64,000 nt of DNA, taken from Balaenoptera acutorostrata (Eukaryota; Chordata; Mammalia; Artiodactyla; Balaenopteridae). Numbering within the stretch: position 1 is the first letter of the stretch; every line of letters starts with the position of its first letter. The notes below the pieces were generated by a model. That model did no database searches. It saw only the letters and a list, made by a program, of their open reading frames with translations, and was not told the origin of the DNA. This document shows positions 1 to 11,426 of this stretch, in pieces. The stretch is from assembly GCF_949987535.1 (NCBI RefSeq), contig NC_080082.1:30437511-30501510 (forward strand), read 5' to 3'. Position numbers and translations under genes: made by a program.

Positions 1-129
1 TATTTGACGCCTTTAGATCTTAAACTATAAGCAGGATGATATAATTTGAGAATCATGCAGTAGTTTGAATACAAATACCATGCTTGCATTTTGATAGGCT
101 GTTAGGATTATGAAGACAAGTTGAGAGGG

Positions 130-400
130 TTAGTTAACTGTTATGGGTGGTCTGGGCTCACTTAGCATAATGTCCTTCAGGTTCATCCACATTGCTGCAA
201 ATGGCAAGATTTCCATCCTTTTTAAGACTGAATAATATTCCATTGCATGTATACACCACATTTTCTTTGTCCATTCATCCTTCCATGGACATTTAGGTTG
301 CTTCCATGTCTCCTATTGTGAATAATGCTGCAGTAAACATTTGGGTGCATATACCTCTTCAAGATCCTGATTTCAACTTATAGGTCGTTTTGTTTGTTGC
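130..400 (-). mobile_element. L1 LINE 3' region fragment
   Basis: The + strand reads like the antisense of an old mammalian L1 3' region. It contains TTCATCCACATTGCTGCAAATGG, then a 'tccattgcatgtataccaca'-like stretch and 'cattcatcc...ggacatttaggttgcttcc'. The order of these phrases matches the L1M consensus as I remember it. The fragment is diverged and 5'-truncated. Confidence 0.75.
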
Positions 401-1195
401 CCTTAGCTTGTGTGTTTTAGTCTCTGTCAAACTGAAATTTCAAACATAATAACTCAATTGAGAAACTCATGAGTGACAGAAATGGTCCTCTATCTCCATT
501 ATTTATGATCATGTCTCGACTTAAAAATTAACCAGGTAGTGAAGAAAGTCACGTTTTGCATGACATTGGAGGCTGTTCCAACCATTTAGCTACTTGAAAA
601 GGAATATTGGTCTTTAGATGTCTTAAATGTCCCTTTAGGAGGCTGCCTGACCAAGAACAAGAAAGAAGAAACTTAACTGAGGTTCCCAACAGTTCTGTCC
701 GTTCCAACCCGAGTCCCAGGGTGAACAGACAGTGCTGACCCCCAAAGAGGCAAAAGGCAGAGAGTCTGGGCTTCCCAGGCCATGCCCGTTAGACTTGAGC
801 TAGATCAAGTTTCCTCATCATCCCCATCCAGTTACGGTGGTCTGTGCTGGTAAATACCGTTTGGGGCAGGTTCTCCTTGTTTTTACCATGGTTACTGCAG
901 GGGCACCCTTGCTGGACTTACTGTATTTCCTGCTGCTGCCAAAGTAACATTGGTCATTCTCCATCACCTTTGTCTTAATTCCCCAGAGAGAACCTTGGAT
1001 TCAGGACTTTTGAGAACCCTCCTCTCTCCCCTCCCTCTTTTCCAGCTTTTCCTGCCCCTCCACCCACTAACTCAGGCACTTAACCCCCCCTCTGCCCAGG
1101 TAGCCCTTCAGTTATTCCCACCTCTCAGTCACTTTCCTTTTCCTTTCCGCCCCCCCTCCTCCCATCTGCTGATTTGTACTCTCCACCTATGGGTT
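400..1195. other. No gene seen; mostly single-copy sequence
   Basis: I recognise no repeat and no coding exon. From about 1018 to 1165 the + strand is a C/T-rich tract with a TTTTCCAG-like acceptor motif, but no open exon with coding character follows it. Confidence 0.5.
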
Positions 1196-1197
1196 CT

Positions 1198-1305
1198 AGT
1201 CCCAACCTGCTCTCTAATGCTGTGTGATCCTTGGCAGGTTGCTTCACCTCTCTGGGCCCCATGTGTGCATCTATACAATGAGAGAGTTGGATTGGATCAG
1301 CAGTC
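1198..1305 (-). repeat. MIR SINE fragment
   Basis: The + strand contains 'tgtgtgatccttggcaggttgcttcacctctctgggcc' followed by 'catctatacaatgagag'. This is the antisense MIR core order (TGTGTGACCTTGGGCAAG, then CCTCTCTGTGCC, then CATCTGTAAAATG). Diverged and truncated. Confidence 0.7.
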
Positions 1306-1399
1306 CCAAACCCAAGTGCAGGCAGGGTTCCAAAATGAGAAAATAAGACTGATATACTTTCTTTGCATATGAAATGATACTTAAAAAATTCTTCCCTTT

Positions 1400-2390
1400 C
1401 CCATCGAAACCTACTTGCTTCGATTTTTTTGCTGAAACACATTACCGTCTCTGTCTAGCTTTCATCTTCCAACCAAGGACAGAGACAAGGGGCTGAGAAG
1501 TAGGTCACAGTTCTGTTTGCTCTAAGAACAAAACAGCACAGGTGTGATGACATATAGCAAATGACACCAGCCTCTGTGTTGTGAGGCAGTAGGGAGCAGT
1601 GGAGACTGTGGTAACTGGGAAGCAGGACACACGCCCAGGCTGAGGGAAGATCCTGTTGTGCAGCCCTAGATGGGTATAGCTCGGCTCTCCCTACCCCCAG
1701 TAGGATTTGGAAATTCAGGTTTTTAATATAAAAATCTCTCAATGTTTTATTTTCTTCTTAAACATTGGCATCTAATTTCAACTCTAAAATTTAAAAAAAA
1801 AAATCATTATATTAGTGAGCACCGTGCAGGCCTAACAAAAGAGGCCTCTGGGCCATATTTGGCTTAGGGGAGACCAGTTTGCTTCCTGGGGATTATAGGG
1901 CCTCTTATATAAGAGTCCCTATGTGTTTCCAGTTAATAATTCAGCCTCTGAATCACATCTTTACTCCATGGATTTTCAGCTCTTGCACATTCGATTTATA
2001 CTAACCCAGCAATCATTTCATTCATTGCTTTGCAGTTTCTCCAACAGTTTCATTTCTGTGTTTTATCTCATTATCTGGATCGCTTGTTCCTTAGGGCTGA
2101 GGCAAACGCTGGACTAGACTCCAGGGAGAATTGCTAGGGTGAAAGGCCCCGGTCTCTGCCTTGAAAGGGAGAAGATGGGATGGAGCATAGCTGATCTGGG
2201 CAAAGGGTCCCGGGGGAGGTGCAGCCCAGGATGGGCCTGAGGGCAAGAGCAGCCCTTCCTCAGGTCTTTGCTTGATTCCAGGCACCATCTCTAGCCCCAG
2301 TTGCATATTCTTTGCCCAGACCACTGCAGGAGCCCCCAGTGACCCGCTAGAACTAGTCTGGTCCCCTCCAGGCCTTTGAAATCGCAACAG
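1400..2390. other. No gene seen
   Basis: No recognised gene. A short A-run lies near 1791-1802. The 2090-2390 part is GC-richer and carries a 98-codon minus-strand open frame with no recognisable domain, which I treat as chance. Confidence 0.45.
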
Positions 2391-2394
2391 CCAG

Positions 2395-2850
2395 AGTAAC
2401 TTATTATGTTCATCTGGCCTATTCTAAACCTTCTAAGGGCTTCTCACTGCTCTTTGGATGAAGCCCCTAGGCGTTAATGGGGCCTAAGAAGATCTGCCTG
2501 GTTTGACCCTCTGCAGTCCCATCTTCACATCCCTGCTGTCTTCTTCATTCTTGCCTTTCAGTTTCTCAAACACATTCCCTTTCCTCCCACACTGGGCCTT
2601 TGCACATCCTCTGCCCTCTGTGCAGACGCTGCCCTTTGCCTGGTTCAACCCTTCCCAGCATTCAGGTCTCAATACAAGGGTTGCTTTCATGAGGAAAGCT
2701 TTCCTGAGCCCCCAGGCTAGGTCAGCCTTCCCCGTGGTCTGTGGGAACAGAGGTTTGAACTGCCTTCTTCACCATTAAATTCCTAGATTGTACAATGCCT
2801 GGCACAGGGTCGGGAGAAAATAAATGTTCACTGAGAGGCAGAATAAAGAA
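2395..2850 (+). mobile_element. L2 LINE 3' end
   Basis: The sense order of an L2 3' region is visible: 'cactgggcctttgcacatcctctgccctctgtgcagacgctgccctttgcctgg', then 'cttcccagcattcaggtctcaatac', then 'gaggaaagctttcctgagccccc', and finally 'acaatgcctggcacagggt...aataaatgttcactgag'. Ancient and indel-rich. A 91-codon plus-strand open frame inside it is not a gene. Confidence 0.8.
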
Positions 2851-2937
2851 CTGCTGGAAGGGTGTGATTTTAGGAGTACTTGCTACATCCCTCTGTCCTA
2901 AAAGTATGCCCTCATCTGGGTCCTCTATCACAAGCTA

Positions 2938-3281
2938 AGGTCTTTAGTTTTTTTGTTTTTGTTTTTGTTTTTTTAATTAATTAATTAATTTATTTATTTA
3001 TTTTTAGCTGTGTTGGGTCTTCGTTTCTGTGCGAGGGCTTTCTCTAGCTGTGGCAAGCGGGGGCCACTCTTCATCACGGTGCGCGGGCCTCTCACTATCG
3101 CGGCCTCTCTTGCTGCGGAGCACAGGCTCCAGACGCGCAGGCTCAGTAGTTGTGGCTCACGGGCCTAGTTGCTCTGCGGCATGTGGGATCTTCCCAGACT
3201 AGGGCTCGAACCCATGTCTCCTGCATTGGCAGGCAGATTCTTAACCACTGCGCCACCAGGGAAGCCCAGGTCTTTAGTTTT
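2938..3281 (-). mobile_element. CHR-type tRNA-derived SINE with target duplication
   Basis: Full-length long-form CHR SINE in minus orientation, about 2952-3267. The + strand starts with the poly-T/(TTTA) tail and ends with CCACCAGGGAAGCCC, the complement of the SINE head. The B box appears as the complement of GGTTCGAGCCC near 3205. A 14-bp target duplication, AGGTCTTTAGTTTT, flanks it at 2938-2951 and 3268-3281. The perfect duplication points to a fairly recent insertion. Confidence 0.93.
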
Positions 3282-3594
3282 ACAGTAAGAAATATGGGTC
3301 AAGAAAAAGCATCCTTCTATAGCCCTTCCCTGGGAGGAGAGTTTAAGAATAGGCAGGGTGAACTCGGGCGACCGGGAATGTTCCCCGCGCCTGATAATTT
3401 TCGATCCGATTACTGCACCGATTACCACCTGGAGAGATGCATGCATCTCAGAAACGGCATTTTCATTTTGAGGGTGCGGCATTCAGCACCCTGCTATCTG
3501 GTGCCTTGTTACCCAAAGCGTAGTCTGTGGTCCAGCCACATCGGCATCATCTGGGAGCTTGTTACAATGTGTACTTGACATGGACAGGCACTTT

Positions 3595-3760
3595 TTCTAG
3601 TTCACTCTTGTATTCCCATGGCCTGGAGGGGTGCCAGGTACACAGAAGGTATTCAATGAATGTGTGAATGAATGAGCGATGGAAGGACCAAAAGCTGGAG
3701 TGGAGGGATGTTTGAATGCAGGCATGTTGCAGATGAAGGGGGAATGAATGAACGCTGCAT
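3595..3760 (+). repeat. L2 LINE 3' terminus
   Basis: 'tgtattcccatggcctggaggggtgccaggtacacagaaggtattcaatgaatgtgtgaatgaatgag' is the L2 3' terminus (GTGCCTGGCACATAGTAGGTGCTCAATAAATATTTGTTGAATGAATGA) with substitutions. The GAATGAATG repeats fit the L2 tail. Confidence 0.75.
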
Positions 3761-4380
3761 GAATGGACACGTGCTCTCCTAGGCGTGTCAATGGTGGGTT
3801 CCTTCCCTATGGGCACAGGGTCCTGGAGGAGGGGCTAAAGATACCCTTAAGGCTTCCTCAGGGGAGAGGGTGGGCCATCGACCGCTGGCCCAAGAGGTGG
3901 AGCTTTGGCTTTGATTGAAGAAAGGGCCCCAGGAGAGTGGCTGGACTTCTTCAGGAACATGGGGCAAGCCCATGTTTGGGCATTAAAATAAAACAAACAA
4001 CCAAACTGTTTGGTCTGTGAAACAGTGATCCTATTATTCCCAACCTCGACAAAGCTTGCTTAACTTGAACTTCAACTGTTGTCATTATTCATCAAGACAG
4101 CACAACCCTAATCCCTTGGTCTTAGCTAAGCCCCAGGCTTGCCTGTGCTCCTTGCAATGGATCCCATGAGCAGATCTAAGCCACAGAGAGAGGAAAAAGG
4201 AGAGCAGATGACCACCAAGAGGTTGGTGATACACCCACGAAGCCCTGCCTGTCCAGGCAAAACTTCAGAGGAGAAGCTACATTTTCTTATTAGTGTCATA
4301 TTCCCAGGAAAAATAGGTCTGGAATATTAAGTGCCGAGTGTGGAACATAGTATATTGTTTGGTAAATTTTCTACATCATG
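3760..4380. other. No gene seen
   Basis: Single-copy looking sequence with no recognised repeat or exon. Short open frames of 60 codons or so show no domain. Confidence 0.4.
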
Positions 4381-4384
4381 ATGA

Positions 4385-4625
4385 AAGTAATAATAGTGCA
4401 TACTTATATAGGCATTGCTCCAAGAAACTAACTTATATTAACTCGTTTTACCTTTGTAACAATCCAGTGAAGAGCTATTATCACCCTCCCATTTTGCTGA
4501 TGAGGAACTAAGGCACTGGGAGATTAAGTAATTTCACCCAAGGTCACACAGCCATTGAGTCAGCAGCAGAGCTGGGATTCAAACCCAGGCAGCCAGGCTC
4601 CCCTGGGCGCATGATCTCAAACTAT
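4385..4625 (+). repeat. MIR SINE, nearly full length
   Basis: A good MIR in sense order: 'taacaatccagtgaagagctattatcaccctcccattttgctgatgaggaactaaggcactgggagattaagtaatttcacccaaggtcacacagcc' then 'gcagagctgggattcaaacccaggcagccaggctc'. This is one of the clearest MIR copies in the window. Confidence 0.88.
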
Positions 4626-4665
4626 CTACTACCCAGCCTCATCTGAAGTCTGAAGACTATTAAAC

Positions 4666-4687
4666 GAAGGGATGCATGCATCCCTTC
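4666..4687. repeat. 22-bp perfect palindrome
   Basis: The run from G4666 to C4687 equals its own reverse complement. Each half is GAAGGGATGCA or its complement, and the core GATGCATGCATC is alternating purine-pyrimidine in its centre (TGCATGCA). It lies just after a MIR. Confidence 0.95.
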
Positions 4688-4784
4688 ATGCATTTATTTA
4701 TTCTGCAGATCTGAAAGCATCTGTTATAAACTAGACCCTCTCCGTAGGGATCCAAAGACAAGAATAGCAATTCCTTACCCCTGT

Positions 4785-4945
4785 ACAGTGTTTTAGAAAG
4801 TACTTCTTTGATGGTCTGATGATCCTCTTCACAGAAGTGGACACCTGACGCCTGGAGAAATTGCGTGTCTTTTTTCAAGGTCCCGCGATTAGAAATAGAA
4901 CGAGCTAGAACCTGAACCTGGATGTTCTGACCCCAGACCCAGTGT
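4785..4945 (+). repeat. Diverged MIR-like fragment
   Basis: 'tgatgatcctcttcacagaagtggacacctgacgcctggagaaattgcg' followed by 'gaacctgaacctggatgttctgaccccagaccc' keeps the MIR order (fold-back region, then gattcgaacccaggcagtctgactccagagcc). Weak but ordered. Confidence 0.5.
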
Positions 4946-4949
4946 TATT

Positions 4950-6430
4950 TCCATCCTAACATGCTTGTTGAAAATACTGGAGGAGATCAGTATCATGTCC
5001 TATCACAGACATGGGATAGGAATAAAACAAGATAGAAATGGTTTGTGATTTTACAGAACATGTTAAATACAATGGGTAGCTGTAGATTACCATTATGTAA
5101 CAGCCTACATGCTACCATCCTAGTGGAAGAACTCACCTCCTTTATCAGCCTTCCTGGAGAGGTGTTGGAGTGTGTTGTTTTAAAAGAATAAATACATGTA
5201 TAAAACATCTTGTAAAATGCACGGTTAAACCAGCCACAATTTCCTTTCCAAAGAAAGTATGGTTCTGAACCTCATACTATTAGCTAAAAAAACCCCTATT
5301 TGCCAGTTTATGAAAATAATTTGGGGTCCATATTTCTCCCCCTCGTGGACTGACTTGCCCACTTAAAAGGTCGCCCTTTTGAAATGAAGTCTCATTAAAA
5401 TGCTTGGCTAGTGACATCAATAAGTTTATTCCTTGGAGAAGGCAAGCATGCTGGGGCTGTAATGACATGGTCTTTTGGTGATCTGAAGGCATTGATTAAC
5501 CCTCACCTGCCAGAAATCATTAGCAACCAGATTGCTCTTTTCTGATAGTTTTGAAAGGAGGATAAGTTTTAGTAAATAATCATTGGCCACTTTCCCAGGG
5601 GGAAAACCAGGCTGGAGGAGCCCTGAAACGCCACATTGGTTTATTTTTTAGTGGGTGTATTCAGGGAGGAATGGAAATTGCATTCCAAGCAGCTAATTAT
5701 AGGATGAGTGTGCCTACTTAACCAGGGAAAGCATGTCAGCTCTGCACAGAGCTATCATGTTATATACATTTACTGTTCTCTGGATGATTAACAGGATCAA
5801 AATATTACTGTCAGATTCAAGGGGAAAATTAACACATTATCTTAATTGTCTTTTCTACTCAGGTACAAGGCATTACCATTTCAAAAAGGACTTGTTTAAT
5901 ACATTGGAATTTTAAACTGCAGTTCCTGAAGATGCCGTTAATCCCTTGCCAAACTTTGATCTACTGTTGTGATATCTTTGGACCCTGATTTCTCTGTTTC
6001 ACTTTTGAACTTTTCAAAAAGGTAATAGAGGGTGCGATGACACACTGGACCCGGCTTGCGCTGCCTCATAAGAGCGGACCGCTACATTTTCAGAAATTTT
6101 GGAAACTGGGTTAGACACACTATTATTAAAAAGTAAACTTTATAAACTTACAACTAAAGAAATAGTATCAAGACAAAGGAGAGAAATACTGGACTTAAAA
6201 CTTACCACTTCCTAATTATTTTACCACATTTTACTATTACCTTTGTTATTGAAGTTACCTCTACCGTATCTCTATGGTAGAGTCTACCTAATGGTGACCT
6301 GGTGCTTAATCCTTTCCCAGCTCTGCATTCAGTGATGTCACATTGGTGGCTTGCCACCAGCCATGGTGCAGGTTTTTATGCCATGGAAACTGGCAAATAC
6401 TACAAATCAAGGCTTTGTTAATTGTCTTCG
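4950..6430. other. No gene seen; single-copy sequence
   Basis: About 1.5 kb with no repeat I recognise apart from short A/T runs. The composition is AT-rich with few CpGs. No open frame here exceeds about 72 codons. Confidence 0.45.
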
Positions 6431-6433
6431 ACT

Positions 6434-6642
6434 AGGGTTGGCAAACTAGAGCTTGTGGGCTGGATGTCTATTTTAGTAAATAAATTTATTGGAAGATAGC
6501 CACGCTCATTTGTTTATATATTACCTATGGCTGCTTCTGTGCTACAACCACAGAACTGGGTAGTTCCTGCAGAGACTGTGTGTTCTGTAGGCCTAAAATA
6601 TTTACTATCTGGCTCTTTACAGAAGTGTTGCTCTGGTCTGTA
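6434..6642 (+). mobile_element. hAT-Charlie-type MITE (MER33-like)
   Basis: The order 'ggttggcaaactagagcttgtgggctgga', 'tttattggaagatagccacgctcatttgtttatatattacctatggctgcttctgtgctacaaccacagaactgggtag' and 'cctaaaatatttactatctggctctttacagaa' matches a well-known placental hAT MITE. The family name is from memory and is the uncertain part. Non-autonomous, with no transposase. Confidence 0.7.
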
Positions 6643-7084
6643 TTAAGAAAGTGATGGAGAAAATATTGATAATGAAGCTGCAATTTATAAGTGTTATCAT
6701 GTCTATAGCCATTACGTTTATGACTAACTTGTATAACTAAAGAAGCCGGGGATCTTGTCTTCAGTCATGGCTATATCTAGGAGTTCAAATGATGCCATTG
6801 GGTCTCTCAGCTTTGCTCTCTTCTCTATTAACTATTTTCAGGCAGGGTTTACCACGATGTGATAAAATGGCTTCTCAGAGTCTCTGACTAATACCCTAGT
6901 CATAGTTAAGTGACCCCAGGTAAGACAGCATCACTTTCATGGTAGCTGCAGCAGCAAAAGCTCTGCCATGGGTATACGCGCAGGTTATGTTAACCTGCCA
7001 TGGGTCATATGCCCATGTATGAACCAGTCACAGAGATGAAGTGCCCTGATTGGTTAGGCCTAAGACACAGGCCCATGCCAAGAG

Positions 7085-7240
7085 CTAGGTCCATGGGCCA
7101 GCATCATCAGGGAGCTTATTGGGAATGCAGAATCACAGATCCCTTCCCAGACTTCTCGAACCAGGATCTGCACTTTGATGTGATCTCCGGGTGATTTGTA
7201 TGCATATTACGTTACGAGAAGTGCTGCTCTAGGCCGAACT
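7085..7240 (-). mobile_element. MER20-like hAT-Charlie MITE
   Basis: 'ggtccatgggccagcatcatcagggagcttattgggaatgcagaatcacagatcccttcccagac', 'ccaggatctgcactttgatgtgatctccgggtgatttgtatgcatatta' and 'gagaagtgctgctctag' follow the antisense MER20 order. Diverged, with no intact terminal inverted repeats. Confidence 0.65.
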
Positions 7241-7671
7241 TCTCACCCTGCAGGAAACCAGGGCTCAGAAGTTTCGGTGGCTTTTCCAATGTCACCCAGA
7301 TTAAGTGCTGATACTGCTTCAACCAGCTCGCTCTTCTCTCTGGTACCCCAACACACCTGCCAACACATGATCCCCTAAACAAAACTGCGACGGGTGCTCT
7401 CCCTGACCTCTTAGTCTGAAGCTGTCTTGAATCCTATACCCTGTCAGGAAAGAGGTTTTAAGATAAGACTCGAAAAAAAAATTCCCAGTGTTTCCAAAAG
7501 AGAGCCTGTCTTCAGCTCTCCATCACCAAGAAACACAAAGTTAAACCCCCAAACAGTTACTTACACACACGTTGCTGGTGATCATTAGTCCCCAGGCACC
7601 AGGTGGTCTTGTTTTATTTATGTTGGGCTAACGTGGAATGGTGTGTATTTTCATCATCACTACCATTATCA

Positions 7672-7692
7672 TAACAACAACAACAACAACAA
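7672..7692. repeat. (CAA)n microsatellite
   Basis: About seven CAA/ACA triplets in a row on the + strand. Short and plain. Confidence 0.85.
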
Positions 7693-8229
7693 TGGTGATA
7701 AGAAATACCTACTTTTAAAAGCCAGCATCCTTGGAGCTGGAGTGGAAACGCACAAATGTTAGGTCTCTCCCGTATTTCCTTCCATGTTGACATCAGGAAT
7801 GACACACATGGTTAGCAGATTTTCCACATGTTTTTCTCCCTGGCTGACATCTCCCCACTCAATCAGAGCGAAGTCTGTGATCAGAGAGAGTGTTGATTGA
7901 CTGCTTAGAGGGCATGAGCCTTCACAAAAACACAGGCATGACAGTTTATATAAATATCCTGACACTTTTTTCTTATTCTCGACCATCCATTAAATTCCCA
8001 TTTTTATTTTTTTCTTTGAGCTTAAAATTAATATTTTCTTTGTGGACATGTAATATCCCGGCATGCCTCAGTGCTCACTCAAGCAGTTTGTTAGCATTTC
8101 CTATTTAACTGGACCTCTTTCTCCCTTACTCATGTGGAATTCTCCCACCATGGGTTTCCAATCGATCTAACGTCAAAAAATAAGAAAAAAAAGACCATCT
8201 CCCCAAATTATAGAGTGTAATACATTGTT

Positions 8230-8560
8230 TTCTTTAGTAGGATGACCACAAAGATTCATACGTAGGCCGATGTTATGGGGGTCCAGGACTACAAAGTTCC
8301 AATTATTTGGGTAATTTGGGCACACAGACCCTCTCTCATTTGTCCAAATTAGTTGGCTAATTGCAGCTGTTTGGTTCTAACGTGGAGGGATTTTGGCTGC
8401 TTCCAAAGTACAGGGAAATAAATGATGTCGTTTCCTTTGGAACAACATTAAAGTTGGAAAGATTTTAATATGTGCAATTTTCCTACTGATAACATTTAAC
8501 TTTCTGGACACCCTGGAGTGGAAGGAAGATTATACACTATTGACAGAGGTGAAATTTTTT
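8230..8560. promoter_or_regulatory. Candidate non-coding conserved block
   Basis: Repeat-free AT-rich sequence with clustered homeodomain-like cores: TAATTTGG, TTAGTTGGCTAATTGCAG, and a CAGCTG E-box near 8367. This is only a motif impression; no conservation data were available. The call is an inference and could easily be neutral sequence. Confidence 0.2.
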
Positions 8561-9147
8561 CAGTTCGTGGTCTCGGAATCTAACATAATTATGTAGTACA
8601 TGTTCCCCCAAACTCCTTCAGCCACCAGAGGAGACTGGTGAAATACTCTCTTCTAGTCATCCAGATAATTCCAACTGGCAGCCGGCTGACCCCAAGCTCT
8701 GTCAACATCCACCTAAGATCTTATGGGATTCACAATTCTTCCCAGGTTCGTCCTGGAAATGGAATTGGCTGTGACACTATTTCTGTCCCAGGGCTATACT
8801 TTTACCTGGGGATAGAGATTCTCCATCCTTTGTCTTCATTTGTCCCGTGGTTACACTGAGTATGTGTATTCCACAGGTACTATGGTCCCTGACTTTCAGG
8901 GGACTGAATTACCACAAGGTAGATCCTTCAGTCCTTTCTGAACATGTGTTTCCTAGGCTTACCCACTCCTTCTGAGAGCCCAAAAGGGCTGTCTCTTTTC
9001 AGTCCCTGATACCCAGGGGATCACATGACCCAAGAGCAGCCCTTACTAGTGAAATTCTAAACTCCTCCCCAACGCCTACCCCAGTCCCAGGTTACCTGAT
9101 AAATATCTCTTAGTTCACCTTTGCTTAGACGCTATAGAAACAAGTCA

Positions 9148-9262
9148 AGTCAAGAACTCTGAATTCAAATCCCAATTCTGACTACCTTGCTGTTTGACCT
9201 TGGGAGAGTCCGTTCATTTCTCAAGGCCTCAGTTTTCCCCATCTATAGAATGGAAGGCATTA
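9148..9262 (-). repeat. MIR SINE fragment
   Basis: 'aactctgaattcaaatcccaattctgactaccttgctgtttgaccttgggagagtccgttcatttctcaaggcctcagttttccccatctatagaatgg' is a clear antisense MIR core. Confidence 0.82.
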
Positions 9263-9307
9263 GCTAAGGTCTAGGTTAAATCCAAACCCAAAAGATGAAT
9301 CCATTTT

Positions 9308-9657
9308 AAGAGATTATCATACACCAGAGGAGACTTCCCTGGTGGTCCAGTGGTAAAGAATCCGCCTTCCAGCGCAAGGGACTCGGGTTCGATCCCTGGT
9401 TGGGGAACTAGGTTCCCACATGCCGCGGGGCAGCTAAGCCCACGCACCACAATTACTGAGCTTGAGCGCCTCAACTAGAGAAGAGAAAACCTGCACACCA
9501 CAACTAGAGAGAAGCCCGCGTGCCGCAATGAAAGATCCTGCATGCCTCAAGGAAGATCCTGTGGGCCGCAACTAAGACCGATGCAGCCAAGATATATTAA
9601 AAATAAATAAATAAATAAAATAAATATTTTTTAAAAAAGAGATTATCATACACCAGA
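9308..9657 (+). mobile_element. CHR-type SINE with perfect 21-bp target duplication
   Basis: Plus-orientation CHR SINE at about 9329-9636, starting GACTTCCCTGGTGGTCC. The B box GGTTCGATCCC is near 9387, and an AAATA/A-rich tail ends it. Identical 21-bp copies flank it at 9308-9328 and 9637-9657 (they begin AAGAGATTATC and end ACACCAGA). This is the best-preserved target duplication in the window. Confidence 0.95.
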
Positions 9658-9659
9658 AT

Positions 9660-10580
9660 TTAGAATATGGATTTTCCCATCTCTGAAAAGATGCCAGTTA
9701 TTATGCATCTGTAAGAGTTCGCAAAATTATGACCAGTCTTAAAAAACCGGCAGTATAGTCATTACCCATAACATATAAAAAGCTGCTGTGTCTTCCCTCT
9801 GCAATGAATGTTTTTGTCTCGGCTCCCGTGAATGTCTAAACACTTCTAAAGAGAAAATTTCGACTCTCTTTTTCCCCTTTGTGGGCCAATCTTTTGAACT
9901 GCAAATAGATGAGCAGAGACTATTTATGCATTCCACTTCTCCTGTACATGTTTGTTTGACTGGTAAGATGGAAGGTAAGGGACTATTTAAAGATATCTTT
10001 GAGAATAATGTAAGTACACAAGGGGGCCAGGAATAATAGGTTAACATCACAGAAAATGTAGGTTGGGTATAAACTTCCCGGCAGTTTGCATGATTCAGTT
10101 ATGAAGTAGTATCCCATAGGAAGGGCTTTGATCATCCGTAGTGGAGATGTTCGCAATTTCGCTGGATTTTAAAAAAATCTCTCAGAGTCATCTTTGCACA
10201 AACAAAAGGAGAGAACGCCAAATTTGGGCTCTTTCTATGCATTAATTTCTTTCTCTTTCTTTTTCCCTCCACTTGCTAATTCCTTTGAATAATCATTACA
10301 ATGAAGCGTCACAAAGGATCCATTTAGGATTTCAGAATAGCAACAGCATATGTGTACTTTGTAGAGGGCTATATGAGCCTAATCCGATATTGTTGGCTCC
10401 TATGTGAAGTGAAAATGTTTAACTTATTACTCAGGACTCGTAAATGGATGTAGCTTGCTTATCACTACTTGAGCTTTCTTGAAGACTAGAATACTCCATT
10501 TTCTTTCTGCTTCCTTTATTTTTGGTTAACTGTTTTAAAGTAAAATAAGACACTCAGAGAAAAAAACAAAAACACCAAAA
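9660..10580. other. No gene seen
   Basis: Repeat-poor AT-rich sequence. Two overlapping frames on opposite strands near 9740-10050 (about 80 and 103 codons) have no domain and are probably chance. Confidence 0.4.
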
Positions 10581-10584
10581 AATG

Positions 10585-10835
10585 TGTAGTTTAAAGAGCT
10601 ATTATAAGAGAAACATCCTTGCAATCGCTACCCAGATCAAGAAATAGGACTTTGCCAGTCACCCTGGAAGACCTCTTATGTGTTCCATTCTAATCACAGC
10701 ATCTTTCCTCCCCACAACCCTGACTTCTGTGTCACTTCCTTGCATGTCTTTATAGCTTTATTAAGTGGATATCCCTAGGCACTGTAGTCTTGCGCATTTT
10801 AAAAGACATTTTATGTTTTTAAAGTTTCTCTCAAT
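10585..10835 (-). repeat. L1M LINE 3' region fragment
   Basis: 'ccttgcaatcgctacccagatcaagaaataggactttgccagtcaccctggaagacctc' and 'ccctgacttctgtgtca' are the antisense L1M 3' UTR phrase order (accactacccagatcaagaaacagaacattaccag...). Heavily diverged. Confidence 0.65.
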
Positions 10836-11426
10836 CTATAGGTTTTCTGTCCATCCTTTTCTATTCTTTAACTATTTCTGTTGAAAGAACGTGGGACATT
10901 TGACCTGAGAGTTTCCCACAGTCTGGATTTTGCTGATTGCAAATTCAGGGTACCATTTAGCGTGCTCCTCTTCTGCTATCCTTCCTGCAAGGGAACCCAG
11001 AGGCTGTCTTGGACTCATGTGTGATCTGTTTGGAAAGAATATAGTTGGTGGTGTGTTCTTTCCGTGGAAAGCACATGGGGGTGTGTGTCTATTTCATGAT
11101 ATTAGCAGCCTTAGACATGCAATGCTTGGATCCTTTCATTCATTTGAATTTATAAAATGAGAGTATTTTAACTCTATCATTTTTCCCATTTAATAGCAAT
11201 ATGAATGTAAAGAGATGCTTGCTCTCATCTGTATTTGACTGCCCAGTGGCACAGTTTATATATGAAAGGTTGGATAAAGGCTTAGTTTTCCCCCTATATT
11301 TATGAGTTTCCAAGATAATGAATTGGCTCCCTACATTCCAAAGGTGACCAACCGGTGTCTTTAAAAATATCATTATGAATTGTCATCAAAAAAGAGGAAA
11401 CAAACTGAGCACCAGAAAGAAATAAA

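Larger units (their letters stand above)
7245..9145. other. No gene seen; mostly single-copy sequence
   Basis: About 1.9 kb without a recognised transposon. It includes an (ACA)n run at about 7672-7692 and a candidate conserved block at 8230-8560 (listed separately). No open frame has a recognisable domain. Confidence 0.45.

Noticed and set aside
3165..3268. tRNA gene-like A and B boxes in CHR SINEs (also at 9.35, 16.7, 17.5, 18.9, 38.6, 41.4 and 58.7 kb)
   Set aside because: These are SINE internal promoters descended from a tRNA; the sequences do not keep a full cloverleaf and are not tRNA genes.
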